DNA of 64,000 nucleotides from Nocardia elegans NBRC 108235 (GCF_001612845.1 NZ_BDBF01000017.1:62001-126000), one strand, 5' to 3'. Counted from the stretch's first letter, positions 13,804 through 22,582 are shown. Numbers and translations: made by a program. Notes: generated by a model not told the origin, from the sequence alone.

Positions 13804-15162
13804 TCAGAGCACCGCACCCGGGTTGAGGATGCCGTGCGGATCCAGGGCTTCCTTGATGCGCCGGGTCAGATCCATCACCTCCGGACCGACCTGATCCGGC
13901 AGCCACGCCTTCTTCAACCGGCCGACGCCGTGTTCGCCGGTGATCGTGCCGCCCAGCGCGATGGCCAGGTCCATGATCTCGCCGAAGGCCTGATGCGCGC
14001 GTGCGGTCTCGTCCGCATCGGCGGGGTTGTAGACGATCAGCGGGTGGGTGTTGCCGTCACCGGCGTGCGCGATCACCGAGATCAGCACCTCCCGCCGCGC
14101 GGCGATCTCGGCGATACCCGTGACCAGCTCGCCCAGGCGCGGTAGCGGCACGCCGACGTCCTCGAGCAGGAGCGGGCCCTTGCGTTCCACCGCGGGAATC
14201 GCGAATCGCCGTGCGGCGCAGAACGCTTCGCCCTCCTCGGGGTCCTCGGTCCGGAAAACCTCGGCGGCTCCGGCGCTTTCGCATGCCTCGGCGATGATCG
14301 CGGCCTCCCGGGCCCGGTATTCGCCGGGGGCGTCCGAGCGGGCCACCAGCATGGCGGCGGCCTCGCGATCGAGTCCCATCCGCATCTCGTCCTCGACGGC
14401 GTTGATCGCCACGGAGTCCATGAATTCCAGCATCGAGGGACGCAGCCGGGCCGCGACCGCCTCGATCGCCGCGGTAGCCGCGGTGAGGGTGGAAAACGTG
14501 GCGACAACGGTGCTCTGTTGCGGCTGGGCGGGCAGCAACCGCAGCGTCAGCTCGGTGATGATGCCGAGGGTGCCCTCGCTGCCGACGAACAGTTTGGTCA
14601 GCGACAGCCCGGCGGAATCCTTGAGTCGCGGCCCGCCCAGTCGCACCACCGTGCCGTCGGCGAGCACCACCTCCATACCCAGGATGTAGTCGGTGGTGAC
14701 GCCGTATTTCACGCAGCACAGCCCGCCGGCGTTGGTAGCCGCGTTGCCGCCGATCGAGCAGATCTCGAACGACGACGGATCCGGCGGGTACCACAGTCCG
14801 TGTTCGGCTGCCGCCCGCTTGACCTCGGCGTTCAGCAGTCCGGGCTGGGTGACGGCGGTGCGGGTGACCGGATCGACCGTGATCTCCCGCATGCGCTCGG
14901 TACTCACCAGCAGGGCGCCGTCCTGCGCGGTCGCGCCGCCGGACAGTCCGGTTCCGGCGCCGCGCGGCACCAGCGGGACCCGATGTTCGTGCGCCCAGCC
15001 GACCACGGTCGCGACCTGTTCGGTGGTCAGCGGCCGGACCAGTGCCGCCGGCATTCCGGCCTGTGGATCGAGCGCGCGGTCGTGGCGGTACCCGGCGAGG
15101 ATGTCGGGATCGGTGACGACCGTGCCGTCGGGAAGCCGGTCTGCGAGTGTTGCGATGTCCAC
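13804..15162 (-). CDS. FAD-linked oxidase, glycolate oxidase GlcD / D-lactate dehydrogenase type
   Basis: 452 residues. It probably oxidises a 2-hydroxyacid such as D-lactate or glycolate. The FAD-binding PCMH domain shows VPRGAGTGLSGGA (about 68-80) and GGNAATNAGGLCCVKYG. The C-terminal GlcD cap has the metal/substrate motif HAGDGNTHP and ends EHGVGRLKK...HGILNPGAVL. It starts with GTG 15162, with TAGGTT ending 6 bases upstream, so it is probably leaderless. Divergent from the GroES-like gene. Confidence 0.92.
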   Translation of the reverse strand: MDIATLADRLPDGTVVTDPDILAGYRHDRALDPQAGMPAALVRPLTTEQVATVVGWAHEHRVPLVPRGAGTGLSGGATAQDGALLVSTERMREITVDPVTRTAVTQPGLLNAEVKRAAAEHGLWYPPDPSSFEICSIGGNAATNAGGLCCVKYGVTTDYILGMEVVLADGTVVRLGGPRLKDSAGLSLTKLFVGSEGTLGIITELTLRLLPAQPQQSTVVATFSTLTAATAAIEAVAARLRPSMLEFMDSVAINAVEDEMRMGLDREAAAMLVARSDAPGEYRAREAAIIAEACESAGAAEVFRTEDPEEGEAFCAARRFAIPAVERKGPLLLEDVGVPLPRLGELVTGIAEIAARREVLISVIAHAGDGNTHPLIVYNPADADETARAHQAFGEIMDLAIALGGTITGEHGVGRLKKAWLPDQVGPEVMDLTRRIKEALDPHGILNPGAVL

Positions 15163-15168
15163 ACCCCG

Positions 15169-15206
15169 AACCTACGTGCTCGCGCGGGATCCGTGCGCAG
15201 TACACT
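15169..15206. promoter_or_regulatory. Divergent leaderless promoters
   Basis: On the minus strand TAGGTT (15169-15174) ends 6 bases before GTG 15162. On the plus strand TACACT (15201-15206) ends 6 bases before GTG 15213. Neither gene has a Shine-Dalgarno sequence, so both transcripts probably begin at or next to the start codon. Confidence 0.6.
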
Positions 15207-15212
15207 GCCGCG

Positions 15213-15533
15213 GTGTCCGATGCCAAGCTAGAGATCCAGATGCTCCACGACCGGATCATGGTTCGCGTCTCCCAGGAGGAGGGCGAACGACGCAGCAGCG
15301 GCGGCATTCTGATTCCCGCCACCGCGCAGGTGGCCAAGCGGCTGACCTGGGGTGAGGTCAGCGGGGTGGGTTCGCATGTGCGCAGCGTGGGCGTCGGCGA
15401 CCGTGTGCTGTTCAGCGCCGAGGACCAGTTCGAGGTGGAGGTGCAGGGTCAGGCCTACCTGGTGCTGCGCGAGCGCGATCTGCACGCGGTGGCGAGCGAA
15501 CGCCCCGAACACGGCACCGGCCTGTACCTGTAA
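15213..15533 (+). CDS. GroES-like co-chaperonin
   Basis: 106 residues; a GroES fold with LHDRIMVRVSQEEGERRSSGGILIPATAQ carrying the mobile-loop-like segment, and VGDRVLFSAEDQFEVEVQGQAYLVLRERD. It lacks a neighbouring GroEL and is more divergent than the housekeeping GroES, so it is a paralogue. GTG 15213 is chosen because TACACT lies in leaderless position. Confidence 0.85.
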   Translation: MSDAKLEIQMLHDRIMVRVSQEEGERRSSGGILIPATAQVAKRLTWGEVSGVGSHVRSVGVGDRVLFSAEDQFEVEVQGQAYLVLRERDLHAVASERPEHGTGLYL

Positions 15534-15543
15534 CCGGCACGGC

Positions 15544-15573
15544 GATGCCCCCGGCCGGGTAGCCGGGAGCATC
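15544..15573. terminator. Bidirectional terminator hairpin
   Basis: GATGC-C-CCCGGC and GCCGGG-A-GCATC form a stem of 11 pairs with one mismatch around a 6-base loop. It lies between the convergent GroES-like and MFS genes. Confidence 0.65.
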
Positions 15574-15580
15574 GAGCGCA

Positions 15581-17044
15581 TCAGCGGGTGTGCCGTGGCA
15601 GCGCCAGCGCGGCGGCGAGCACCACACCGAGGACCACGATCCCGGCAATCGCGGCCATCTCCATGGCGGTCACATAGCTGCCGGTGCTGTGCGCCGCGCC
15701 CAGAGCCGAGAAGAAGATGACGCCGAGAACGGTTGCGCCGATGGCGTTTCCGAACTGCTGCGCGGTGGTGAGCACGCCGGCCGCCATCCCGGCCTGCGGT
15801 GCGGGGATGCCCGAGGAGAGCACGGCCGAGACCACCGACGGGATGGTCATCCCGTTGCCGAGGCCGACGACCATCATGCCCGGAATCAACGCGAGGGCGC
15901 TCACCTGCGTGCCCATGCCGGCCAGCACCGCCAGGGTGATTCCCAGGCCGGTCAGGCTGGTGCAGGTTCCGATCACCATGACCCGGTTCCCGAACCGGTT
16001 GGCGACCCGCGGTGCCAGGAACAGCGAACTGCCCGCGAAGCAGAGTCCCAGCGGCGCGAACGCCAAACCCGCACGCAGCGGCGACAATCCGAGGCCGCCC
16101 TGCAGCATCAGCGTCAGGCAGAGCATGAATCCGGCGAAGAAGGTCAGATAGCCGCCCGCGATCACGAGGCCGAGACTGAAGCCGCGTTCGCGAACCATGG
16201 CGGTGTCGAGGACCGGTTCCCCGCCGCGGCGTGCCAGCCGGTTCTCGTAACGCAGGGTCGCCAGCAGCACCGGCGCCGCGGCCGCCATCGACACCCAGGT
16301 CCACAGCGGCCAGCCCTCCGGCCGGCCCAGTGTGATCGGAATCAGCAGCAGTGCCAGTGCCGCGGAAATGCCCACGGCGCCAACGGGATCCAGTCGCGCC
16401 CGGCGAGTGCTGCCGGTGCGGGGCAGCCAGCGTGCGGCCAGCGCGGCCGCGACCAGTCCGATCGGCACGTTGATGTAGAAGATGGTCCGCCAGCCCCAGC
16501 CGAACAGATCGGCGTCGAGCAGGACGCCGCCGAGCACCTGGCCCGCGACCGCGCCGAGGCCGATGGTGGCGCCGAACGCGGCCATCGCCCGGGGCCGTTC
16601 GAGCGGCGGGAACAGGGTGTTGATCAGTGCCAGCATCTGCGGCACCATCAGCGCCGCGGTGCCGCCCTGCAGGACGCGTGCACCGACCAGCGCCCAGGCG
16701 TTGGGTGCGAGGCCGCAGAGCAGCGACGCCACCGTGAAGGCCAGCATGCCGACCACGAACAGGCGCCGATGGCCGAACAGGTCGCCGAGCCGGCCGCCCG
16801 TGATCAGGCCCGAGGCGTAGGCGAAGCCGTAGCCGCCGACGATCAGTTCCAGCGCCGCTTCGCCGGCGTTCAGATCGTGTTGCAGCGAAGAGGCGGCGAC
16901 ATTGACGACGAACCAGTCGAACATCGCCATGAACATGGCGCTCAGCACCACCGGCAGCACCCGCCAGCGCGCCGGGTAGGGCACGGGCTCGGCCGGCGGC
17001 GTACGCAGAAGTGGTGGGGCGGTGGGTGTTTCGAGGGTGGGCAT
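15581..17044 (-). CDS. MFS drug efflux transporter (DHA2/EmrB-like)
   Basis: 487 residues from ATG 17044, with about 14 hydrophobic segments. The family motifs are GGRLGDLFGHRRLF (loop 2-3) and the DHA2-type QGGTAALMVPQMLALINTLFP. It would export hydrophobic drugs or metabolites by proton antiport. The frame is open to 17119, but homology starts near PARWRVLPVVLSAMFMAMFDWFVVNV. Divergent TetR gene and two operator-like palindromes between them point to repression by that TetR. Confidence 0.9.
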   Translation of the reverse strand: MPTLETPTAPPLLRTPPAEPVPYPARWRVLPVVLSAMFMAMFDWFVVNVAASSLQHDLNAGEAALELIVGGYGFAYASGLITGGRLGDLFGHRRLFVVGMLAFTVASLLCGLAPNAWALVGARVLQGGTAALMVPQMLALINTLFPPLERPRAMAAFGATIGLGAVAGQVLGGVLLDADLFGWGWRTIFYINVPIGLVAAALAARWLPRTGSTRRARLDPVGAVGISAALALLLIPITLGRPEGWPLWTWVSMAAAAPVLLATLRYENRLARRGGEPVLDTAMVRERGFSLGLVIAGGYLTFFAGFMLCLTLMLQGGLGLSPLRAGLAFAPLGLCFAGSSLFLAPRVANRFGNRVMVIGTCTSLTGLGITLAVLAGMGTQVSALALIPGMMVVGLGNGMTIPSVVSAVLSSGIPAPQAGMAAGVLTTAQQFGNAIGATVLGVIFFSALGAAHSTGSYVTAMEMAAIAGIVVLGVVLAAALALPRHTR

Positions 17045-17125
17045 ATCGGACTCCCCGGAATCGGTCGAGAGTATCGACGGCGCCGCGCTGCGCCGCGGGA
17101 TGCGGATCGGTCTCCGCACGGGATG

Positions 17126-17191
17126 TAACTAACCGGTTGGTTAGAACTATTCCAGTGCCCGCGACGTCGTGTCAACCAATTGGTTGGTTAG
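17126..17191. promoter_or_regulatory. Two operators between MFS and TetR genes
   Basis: CTAACC-GGTT-GGTTAG (17129-17144) and CAACC-AATT-GGTTG (17173-17187, extended by GTTAG) share the pattern YAACC-N4-GGTTR. The second site overlaps the region just upstream of the TetR start codon at 17202. This is the usual arrangement for an autoregulated TetR controlling a divergent pump. Confidence 0.65.
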
Positions 17192-17201
17192 CATCGATGG
17201 C

Positions 17202-17789
17202 ATGCCCCCGCGCGATCCCGAGGCCACCAAGGCCCGCATCTTCGAGGCGGCGACCGAGGAGTTCGCCGCCCACGGGATCGCCGGTGCCCGCGTGGATCGC
17301 ATCGCCCGCAACGCCAAGGCCAACAAGCAGCTGATCTACGCCTACTTCGGCGACAAACAGCACCTGTTCGAACAGGTGCTGGAGAAGGCGATGCTCGATG
17401 TGGCCGCGGCGGTCTCGACCGATATCGACGATATCGACGCTTGGGTGGACGCCCATATCGCCTACCACCGCGAACATCCGGAATTCCTCCGGTTGCAGAT
17501 GTGGGAGGCGTTGGAACTCGCGCCGGACCAGGTGACCGCCGGCGAGGCCCGCGCGCGCCGCTACCGGGACAAGATCGAGAAGGTCGAGGACGCACAACGG
17601 CGGGGACTGCTGCGCGACGATATGCCGCCCGGCTATCTGCTCACCCTGCTGACCGGGCTGATCAACTATCAGCAGGCGCTCCCGCAATCCCGGCGGTTCG
17701 TCGTCGGCGGCCCCGACGATCCGGCGGAGCTGCGCAACTGGGTGCGTGACGCCGCGCGCCGGATCGTGGCGCCGCGCGAGGAATCCTGA
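17202..17789 (+). CDS. TetR-family repressor of the divergent MFS pump
   Basis: 195 residues. The N-terminal helix-turn-helix is IAGARVDRIARNAKANKQLIYAYFGDKQHLFEQV, a standard TetR recognition helix. The ligand domain ends in VRDAARRIVAPREES and resembles TetR_C proteins that control multidrug efflux. ATG 17202 fits best; the frame extends upstream through the operator. It ends 11 bp from the convergent isochorismatase-like gene. Confidence 0.9.
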   Translation: MPPRDPEATKARIFEAATEEFAAHGIAGARVDRIARNAKANKQLIYAYFGDKQHLFEQVLEKAMLDVAAAVSTDIDDIDAWVDAHIAYHREHPEFLRLQMWEALELAPDQVTAGEARARRYRDKIEKVEDAQRRGLLRDDMPPGYLLTLLTGLINYQQALPQSRRFVVGGPDDPAELRNWVRDAARRIVAPREES

Positions 17790-17800
17790 GCCGAACACCA

Positions 17801-18445
17801 CTAACGCCGCGCGGCGATCTCCGTCTCGAGGGTGGCCAGGTCGGTGGTCAGTGATCCTCCGGCGAAAGCCATTGCGGCATATGACCGTTCGGCCGCATCG
17901 GCATGTCCGGCGCCACAGGCGTCGGTCACCGTGATCGGCAGATAACCCAGATCGATGGCATGCCGCACCGTCGGCTCGATACCGACCTCGAGGGCGATCC
18001 CCGCGATCACGATCGTATCGATGCGCAGGTCACGCAGGGCGATATCCAGGGGTGTGCCCGCGAAGGCCGACATGGTGATCTTGTCGAAGACCACCTCGTC
18101 CGGGCCGGGGGTCAGCTCCGGAACCAGGTGATACTGCGGTGAGCCCTGCGGGAACATCGAACGCACCCGGCTCGGGTCGTCCACACGCTGCCAAGCCATG
18201 GCCGTCCGCAGCTGCGCCACCCCCGCTGCGGCCGGCGGCAATGACATGTGCCGGGTGTAGAACACACGAAAACCGTTGGCTCGGGCCGTGTCCCGGAGCC
18301 GGACGCAGGCATCGACGATCTGCTGCCCGGCGGCGATCTGACCGACGATGCCGACCTGCATGTCGTAGATCAGCACCGCGGTCCGAGCCGGATCGCACGC
18401 GTCCGCCACGGTCAGGGCAATGTCGAGTCCGAATGCATGCCGCAT
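17801..18445 (-). CDS. Isochorismatase-fold hydrolase lacking the catalytic cysteine
   Basis: 214 residues. The fold signatures are present: the catalytic Asp in AVLIYDMQVGI and the Lys in DEVVFDKITMSAF. The usual nucleophile segment (xDVCVESTARDA in active members) reads LEVGIEPTVRHA here, so the cysteine is replaced by glycine. It belongs to a cysteine-less subgroup, or acts as a binding protein or a non-hydrolytic enzyme. Substrate unknown. It may be transcribed with nothing else; the next gene upstream is 4 bp away on the same strand. Confidence 0.8.
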   Translation of the reverse strand: MRHAFGLDIALTVADACDPARTAVLIYDMQVGIVGQIAAGQQIVDACVRLRDTARANGFRVFYTRHMSLPPAAAGVAQLRTAMAWQRVDDPSRVRSMFPQGSPQYHLVPELTPGPDEVVFDKITMSAFAGTPLDIALRDLRIDTIVIAGIALEVGIEPTVRHAIDLGYLPITVTDACGAGHADAAERSYAAMAFAGGSLTTDLATLETEIAARR

Positions 18446-18449
18446 ATGC

Positions 18450-18785
18450 TCACCTGGTCCGATCGTAGGGTTCGGCCGTGTCGACCGACGCGTCTATGAG
18501 CGCCTCGAGCGGGAGTGGGGCGGTCACCGGAACGTAGGTCCATTCCAGAAAGCCCTTTTTGGACAACGGGAAATCGTCCACATAGCGCCGGGCCTCCGCG
18601 ACACTGTTCACCTCGAAGACGATCACCACACCCGATTCGTCCGCGCGGGCGTAGTTCTCCCGGACGATTCCGGCCTTCCAGAGGCGCCACACATTGGCCA
18701 CCTCCTCGGGCAGATACGGTGTGATGGTCTCGAGCGTGACCCCGGGTTTGAAGCGGTCGAAGGCGATAACTTTCATGAGATCCAT
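18450..18785 (-). CDS. Muconolactone isomerase / YciI-like small protein
   Basis: 111 residues; a dimeric ferredoxin-like fold is suggested by MKVIAFDRFKPG and GVVIVFEVNSVAEARRYVDDFPLSKKGFLEWTYVPVTAP. Such proteins bind or isomerise small aromatics or lactones. It lies 4 bp upstream of the isochorismatase-fold gene in one operon and diverges from the HxlR gene, which probably controls it. Met4 (18776) is an alternative start. Confidence 0.8.
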   Translation of the reverse strand: MDLMKVIAFDRFKPGVTLETITPYLPEEVANVWRLWKAGIVRENYARADESGVVIVFEVNSVAEARRYVDDFPLSKKGFLEWTYVPVTAPLPLEALIDASVDTAEPYDRTR

Positions 18786-18843
18786 GCAAGTCGCGTGATT
18801 ACAGTGTTACAAGAGCGCACTTTTCGGTAAGTAGGTGAGCGCG

Positions 18844-19176
18844 ATGTCGCAGCGGCGGTATTACTGCCCGGTCGAGGTCACTGTCGACCTGATCGGTGGG
18901 AAGTGGAAACCGGTGATCCTCGCGCATTTGAAGGAGGGGGTGCGGCGCTACGGTCACCTGCGCCGGGCCATGCCCGCGACCAGCGAGAAGATGCTGGTGC
19001 AGCAACTGCGCGAGCTCGAGGCCGACGGTCTCGTCAGCCGGACCGTATTCGACACCGTCCCGCCGCAGGTGGAATACGATCTGACCGCCGAGGGGCGCAG
19101 CCTGGTTCCGGTGTTGACCGCGCTGTACGAATGGGGCGAAAAACGGTGTGAGCGAACGGGTATCACCCTCGGGTGA
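18844..19176 (+). CDS. HxlR-family transcriptional regulator
   Basis: 110 residues from ATG 18844; GTG 18835 adds three. The MarR/HxlR winged helix is complete, with YYCPVEVTVDLIGGKWKPVIL at the start, the recognition helix in TSEKMLVQQLRELEADGL and the wing in SRTVFDTVPPQVEYDLT. The intergenic region contains TTACAGTGTTAC, a possible site. HxlR proteins sense aldehydes, quinones or redox stress, which would fit the divergent isomerase and isochorismatase-fold genes. Confidence 0.9.
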   Translation: MSQRRYYCPVEVTVDLIGGKWKPVILAHLKEGVRRYGHLRRAMPATSEKMLVQQLRELEADGLVSRTVFDTVPPQVEYDLTAEGRSLVPVLTALYEWGEKRCERTGITLG

Positions 19177-19203
19177 GCAGGATCGCGGCCGGACCGTGCC
19201 GGG

Positions 19204-19854
19204 TCAGCCGGCTGCGGTCAGCACCTCGGTGCGTGCACCGTCGACCACGACGGCGTCGTCGTCGGTCAGCGCCCAGTGCGGCGTTCCCGCCGCGCGCAAA
19301 CGTGCGGCCAGGCGGGTGCCGTGGCCTTCCGGATCGGTGGCCGGTGAATCCACATGCGGCACGATCGCCCGGTCCACCACCCCCAGTCCGTCCCAGCGCG
19401 GATCGATACCGCAGGCGAGCCGCACCTCGGCCGGATCGTCGGCGTCCTCCAGGCCGTGCAGGTCGGGAGTGAGCAGGCAGGCGCCCGCGCTGTACCCGGT
19501 GTAGGCCAGCGCGTCCTCGGCCAACAGGTCACGCAGAACGAGATCGGCCGCGCTGCGGGCGAACTGAGCCCGCAGGACGAAGGTGTTGCCCCCGCGAACC
19601 CACAGCGCCGGATATCCGCGCAGCGCCCGCTCCAATTCGGCGCGACGACCGATGTAATCGCGCAAATCGACCACCTCGGGCCGAAAACCGCTGCGCCGCA
19701 GGGGAACAAGATCGCTGGTCACCGCGCCGGACCACGCGGACGGCCACGCATCGCAGGCGTTCGGAACGACCGCGATCGGCCCCGGACCGCCGACCAGCTC
19801 GGCGAACCGGTCGTAATGGGCGCCGAATCGGTAGCTGGACAGGAAGAGTCGCAC
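19204..19854 (-). CDS. Peptidase E-like protein (family S51)
   Basis: 216 residues, GTG start. A class I glutamine-amidotransferase-like fold with the nucleophile elbow GYSAGA (about residue 117) and WVRGGNTFVL before it, typical of S51 peptidases acting on Asp dipeptides. Upstream neighbour is the mycothiol-type gene, whose stop lies 7 bp away. The catalytic context looks intact. Confidence 0.85.
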   Translation of the reverse strand: MRLFLSSYRFGAHYDRFAELVGGPGPIAVVPNACDAWPSAWSGAVTSDLVPLRRSGFRPEVVDLRDYIGRRAELERALRGYPALWVRGGNTFVLRAQFARSAADLVLRDLLAEDALAYTGYSAGACLLTPDLHGLEDADDPAEVRLACGIDPRWDGLGVVDRAIVPHVDSPATDPEGHGTRLAARLRAAGTPHWALTDDDAVVVDGARTEVLTAAG

Positions 19855-19860
19855 GGCGAG

Positions 19861-20700
19861 TCAGATGGTGAAGGCGAGATTCGCGGTGATCCGCTCACCC
19901 AGTGCACGGTCGCCGTCGACCTCGATCTCGTCGCGATGATCCGCGGCGGCGGTGCGTCCGCCGCACAGGCGGGCGAACAGGCTCGAACTCAGCCGAACGA
20001 CGGTGTCGGCCGGATGATCGAGGGCTGCGACGACGTCCGCGCGCCCGTCGACGCGGATGTGGACGGTCCGGGCGACGGGACCGGTGGTCTCGATCGTGAT
20101 GCGGGATCCGTCGGGCGCGCCGCCCCGCTTGACCACCACGCGCCCGAGGAAGGGTTCGATCTCGTCCAGCGCGATCTCGGCGCGCCGCCCGCCCTCGTCC
20201 ATACCCAGGGCTTTCGCGTCGCCGCCGAGCGCATCGGTGATGTCGAGTTGATGCATCCAGCAGTCGAACAACCGCACCCGCATGAATCTGCCGTACGGCA
20301 CCACCCCGATCGGGGACTGGATATCGGCCGTCCAGGCGGCCTCGTCGACGGCCGCCAGCACGGCGCGGCGGCGGTCGGTCACCTCGGTGAACCGCCGCAG
20401 CAGTTCGTCGCCGCGCAGCGGCCGCAGCGATTCCAGCCACATCTCGTTCAGCGCCCCGGTGTCGTTGCGGACGTGATCGAAGGCGTGAACGTCACGGTCC
20501 ACCTGTGGCAGCGACTCGCCGAGCAGCATCGATTCGGTGCCGACGACGTGGGCGAGCACATCGAAGATCGTCCACCCCGGCAGCGGTGACGGCAGCCGCC
20601 AGCGGTCCTCGTTCAATCCGGCGGTCAGTTCCGCCAGCACATCCCACTGGCCGGAGAGCGCACTGGTCAGTTCGGCGCGGTCGAGTGAGGCTGTGCTCAT
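19861..20700 (-). CDS. Maleylpyruvate isomerase / mycothiol-dependent DinB-like family protein
   Basis: 279 residues. N-terminal MDMPI helical bundle (LTAGLNEDRWRLPSPLPGWTIFDVLAHVVG, HQLDITDALGG) supplies the metal-binding histidines of mycothiol-dependent transferases. The C-terminal part is an SCP-like domain (TVHIRVDGRADVVAALDHPADTVVRLSSSLFARLCGGR). The TIGR03083-type architecture is seen only in mycothiol producers, supporting an actinobacterial host. Its start overlaps the HIT gene stop by 4 bases. Confidence 0.88.
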   Translation of the reverse strand: MSTASLDRAELTSALSGQWDVLAELTAGLNEDRWRLPSPLPGWTIFDVLAHVVGTESMLLGESLPQVDRDVHAFDHVRNDTGALNEMWLESLRPLRGDELLRRFTEVTDRRRAVLAAVDEAAWTADIQSPIGVVPYGRFMRVRLFDCWMHQLDITDALGGDAKALGMDEGGRRAEIALDEIEPFLGRVVVKRGGAPDGSRITIETTGPVARTVHIRVDGRADVVAALDHPADTVVRLSSSLFARLCGGRTAAADHRDEIEVDGDRALGERITANLAFTI

Positions 20701-21167
20701 GAACGAGTCTCCCTGTCGGTCGGGTCGAATCGGTCCGGCTCCGCGCCGAGCCGGTCGAGCCCGGTGCGAAGCGCGGCCGCGGTGGCCGTCGGATCGTGCG
20801 GCCGTCGCAGCAGGAAGCCGCGGGCGAAGGTGAACAGGTCACCACCGCGGCGCGGCACCACGTGCAGGTGGACGTGATGCACCGTCTGGAAGGCCGCTTT
20901 ACCGTCGTTGAGCACGAGATTCGCGCCGTCGGCGCCGAGATCGCTGCGCCGCAACGCCTTCGCGATGCGATGGCCCACGCGGAACAGGTCCGCGCCCAGT
21001 TCGGCGTCGAGTTCGTCGAGGTGGGCGGCATGGCTTTTCGGAATCACCAGGGTGTGTCCCCGGGTGATCGGCCGGATGTCGAGGAAGGCGTACACGCGCT
21101 CGTCCTCGTAGATCCGCGTCGCCGGCGCGTCGCCCGCGACGATCCGGCAGAAGATACAGCCACTCAC
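20697..21167 (-). CDS. HIT-family nucleotide hydrolase/transferase
   Basis: 156 residues. The histidine triad is HHVHLHVVPRR (about residues 95-105) and the N-terminal CIFCRIVAGDAPATRIYEDERVYAFLD is standard. It would cleave AMP or GMP from phosphoramidates or dinucleotides. GTG 21167 is placed by homology at VSGCIFC. TAATGT at 21175-21180 ends 7 bases upstream and there is no Shine-Dalgarno, so the message is probably leaderless. Start of a three-gene leftward operon. Confidence 0.92.
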   Translation of the reverse strand: MSGCIFCRIVAGDAPATRIYEDERVYAFLDIRPITRGHTLVIPKSHAAHLDELDAELGADLFRVGHRIAKALRRSDLGADGANLVLNDGKAAFQTVHHVHLHVVPRRGGDLFTFARGFLLRRPHDPTATAAALRTGLDRLGAEPDRFDPTDRETRS

Positions 21168-21319
21168 CACGCAGACATTACGGCGTAAGGCGCACCCGGC
21201 ATAGCCCGCTTCTGCGCTGCGTGAAGCGGCAATCGAGGGAAAAGCCGTGGTGTGGTGTGATGTTGATCTCAACTAATCTCACCGGCCTGCCGGGTACAGT
21301 TGCGAGAATTATTTCGGAC

Positions 21320-21335
21320 CTTACTGGAAAGTAAG
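21320..21335. promoter_or_regulatory. Palindrome upstream of pntAA
   Basis: CTTACT-GGAA-AGTAAG, perfect 6-bp arms, extended with one mismatch to GGAC...TTCC (21316-21339). It lies about 80 bp before the pntAA start codon and looks like a TetR-type operator. No regulator is adjacent. Confidence 0.5.
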
Positions 21336-21415
21336 TTCCACTCGGCCAGACCCAACAGGCGGCCCACCTGGACATCAGGGGGCCAGCTTGCCGTCACAAG
21401 TAAGGAAGTTGACCA

Positions 21416-22582
21416 GTGGAGACAACGCAGGGCGCGAACGAGGGCGCGCAGCCCGGCGACGACAGTCGCGCGTCGCACCGCACGCGTGTCGGTGTGGTTC
21501 GTGAGACCGATGCCGACGAACGACGCGTCGCGTTGGTGCCGAAGATCATCCCGAGCCTGGTGAAGCAGGGTGTACAGGTCGTCGTCGAAGCCGGCGCGGG
21601 TGTCGGGGCATTGATTCCGGACAAAGCCTACGAGGCCGCGGGCGCGACGATCGGTGATCCGTGGCAGGCCGAGGTCGTGGTGAAGGTGGCCCCGCCCAAC
21701 GACGCCGAGATCGCCAAACTGTCCCAGGGCCAGACGCTGATCGGATTCCTGGCTCCGCGCAACGCCGACAACAAGATCGGGGCGCTGCAGAACGCGGGCG
21801 TGCGCGCGTTCGCCGTGGAGGCGATCCCGCGCATCTCGCGCGCGCAGGTGATGGACGCCCTGTCCTCGCAGGCCAACGTCGCCGGATACAAGGCGGTGTT
21901 GCTGGCGGCGTCGGAGTCGACGCGCTTCTTCCCGATGCTGACCACCGCGGCGGGCACGGTGAAGCCGGCGACGGTGCTGGTGCTCGGCGTGGGTGTCGCG
22001 GGTCTGCAGGCCCTGGCGACCGCCAAGCGTCTCGGTGCGCGCACCACCGGATACGACGTACGGCCCGAGGTGGCCGACCAGGTGCGGTCGGTGGGTGCGC
22101 AGTGGCTGGACCTGGGTATCGATGCGGCCGGCGAGGGTGGCTACGCCCGCGAGCTGACCGAGGACGAAAAGGCCCAGCAGCAGCAGGCTTTGGAAGATGC
22201 CATCAAGGGTTTCGACGTGGTGGTGACCACCGCGCTGGTCCCGGGTCGCCCCGCGCCGCGTCTGGTGACCGCCGCGGCGGTGGAGGGGATGAAGCCCGGC
22301 AGTGTGATCATCGACCTGGCGGGGGAGACCGGCGGCAACTGCGAGCTGACCGAGCCCGGTAAGACGGTGGTCCGCCACGGTGTCACGATCTGCTCGCCGC
22401 TGAATCTGCCGGCGACGATGCCCGAGCACGCCTCGGAGCTGTACTCGAAGAATATTGCGGCGCTGCTGGAGCTGATGCTGAAAGACGGCGAGCTCGAGCC
22501 CGATTTCGGTGACCAGGTGCTCGCCGATTCCTGTGTGGCCGGTGCGCCGAGCCGTCCCGCCGATTCCGAGGAGCAGGGCTGA
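21416..22582 (+). CDS. pntAA: NAD(P) transhydrogenase subunit alpha, part 1
   Basis: 388 residues. The soluble NAD(H)-binding dI component of the proton-pumping transhydrogenase. RVGVVRETDADERRVALVP starts the AlaDh/PNT domain; the Rossmann motif is VLVLGVGVAGLQALATAKRLGARTTGYDVR (about 185-215). The mobile loop near GKTVVRHGVTICSPLNLPATMPEHAS is intact. GTG 21416 follows AAGGAAG about 7 bases upstream. Its stop overlaps the pntAB start by one base. Confidence 0.95.
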   Translation: METTQGANEGAQPGDDSRASHRTRVGVVRETDADERRVALVPKIIPSLVKQGVQVVVEAGAGVGALIPDKAYEAAGATIGDPWQAEVVVKVAPPNDAEIAKLSQGQTLIGFLAPRNADNKIGALQNAGVRAFAVEAIPRISRAQVMDALSSQANVAGYKAVLLAASESTRFFPMLTTAAGTVKPATVLVLGVGVAGLQALATAKRLGARTTGYDVRPEVADQVRSVGAQWLDLGIDAAGEGGYARELTEDEKAQQQQALEDAIKGFDVVVTTALVPGRPAPRLVTAAAVEGMKPGSVIIDLAGETGGNCELTEPGKTVVRHGVTICSPLNLPATMPEHASELYSKNIAALLELMLKDGELEPDFGDQVLADSCVAGAPSRPADSEEQG

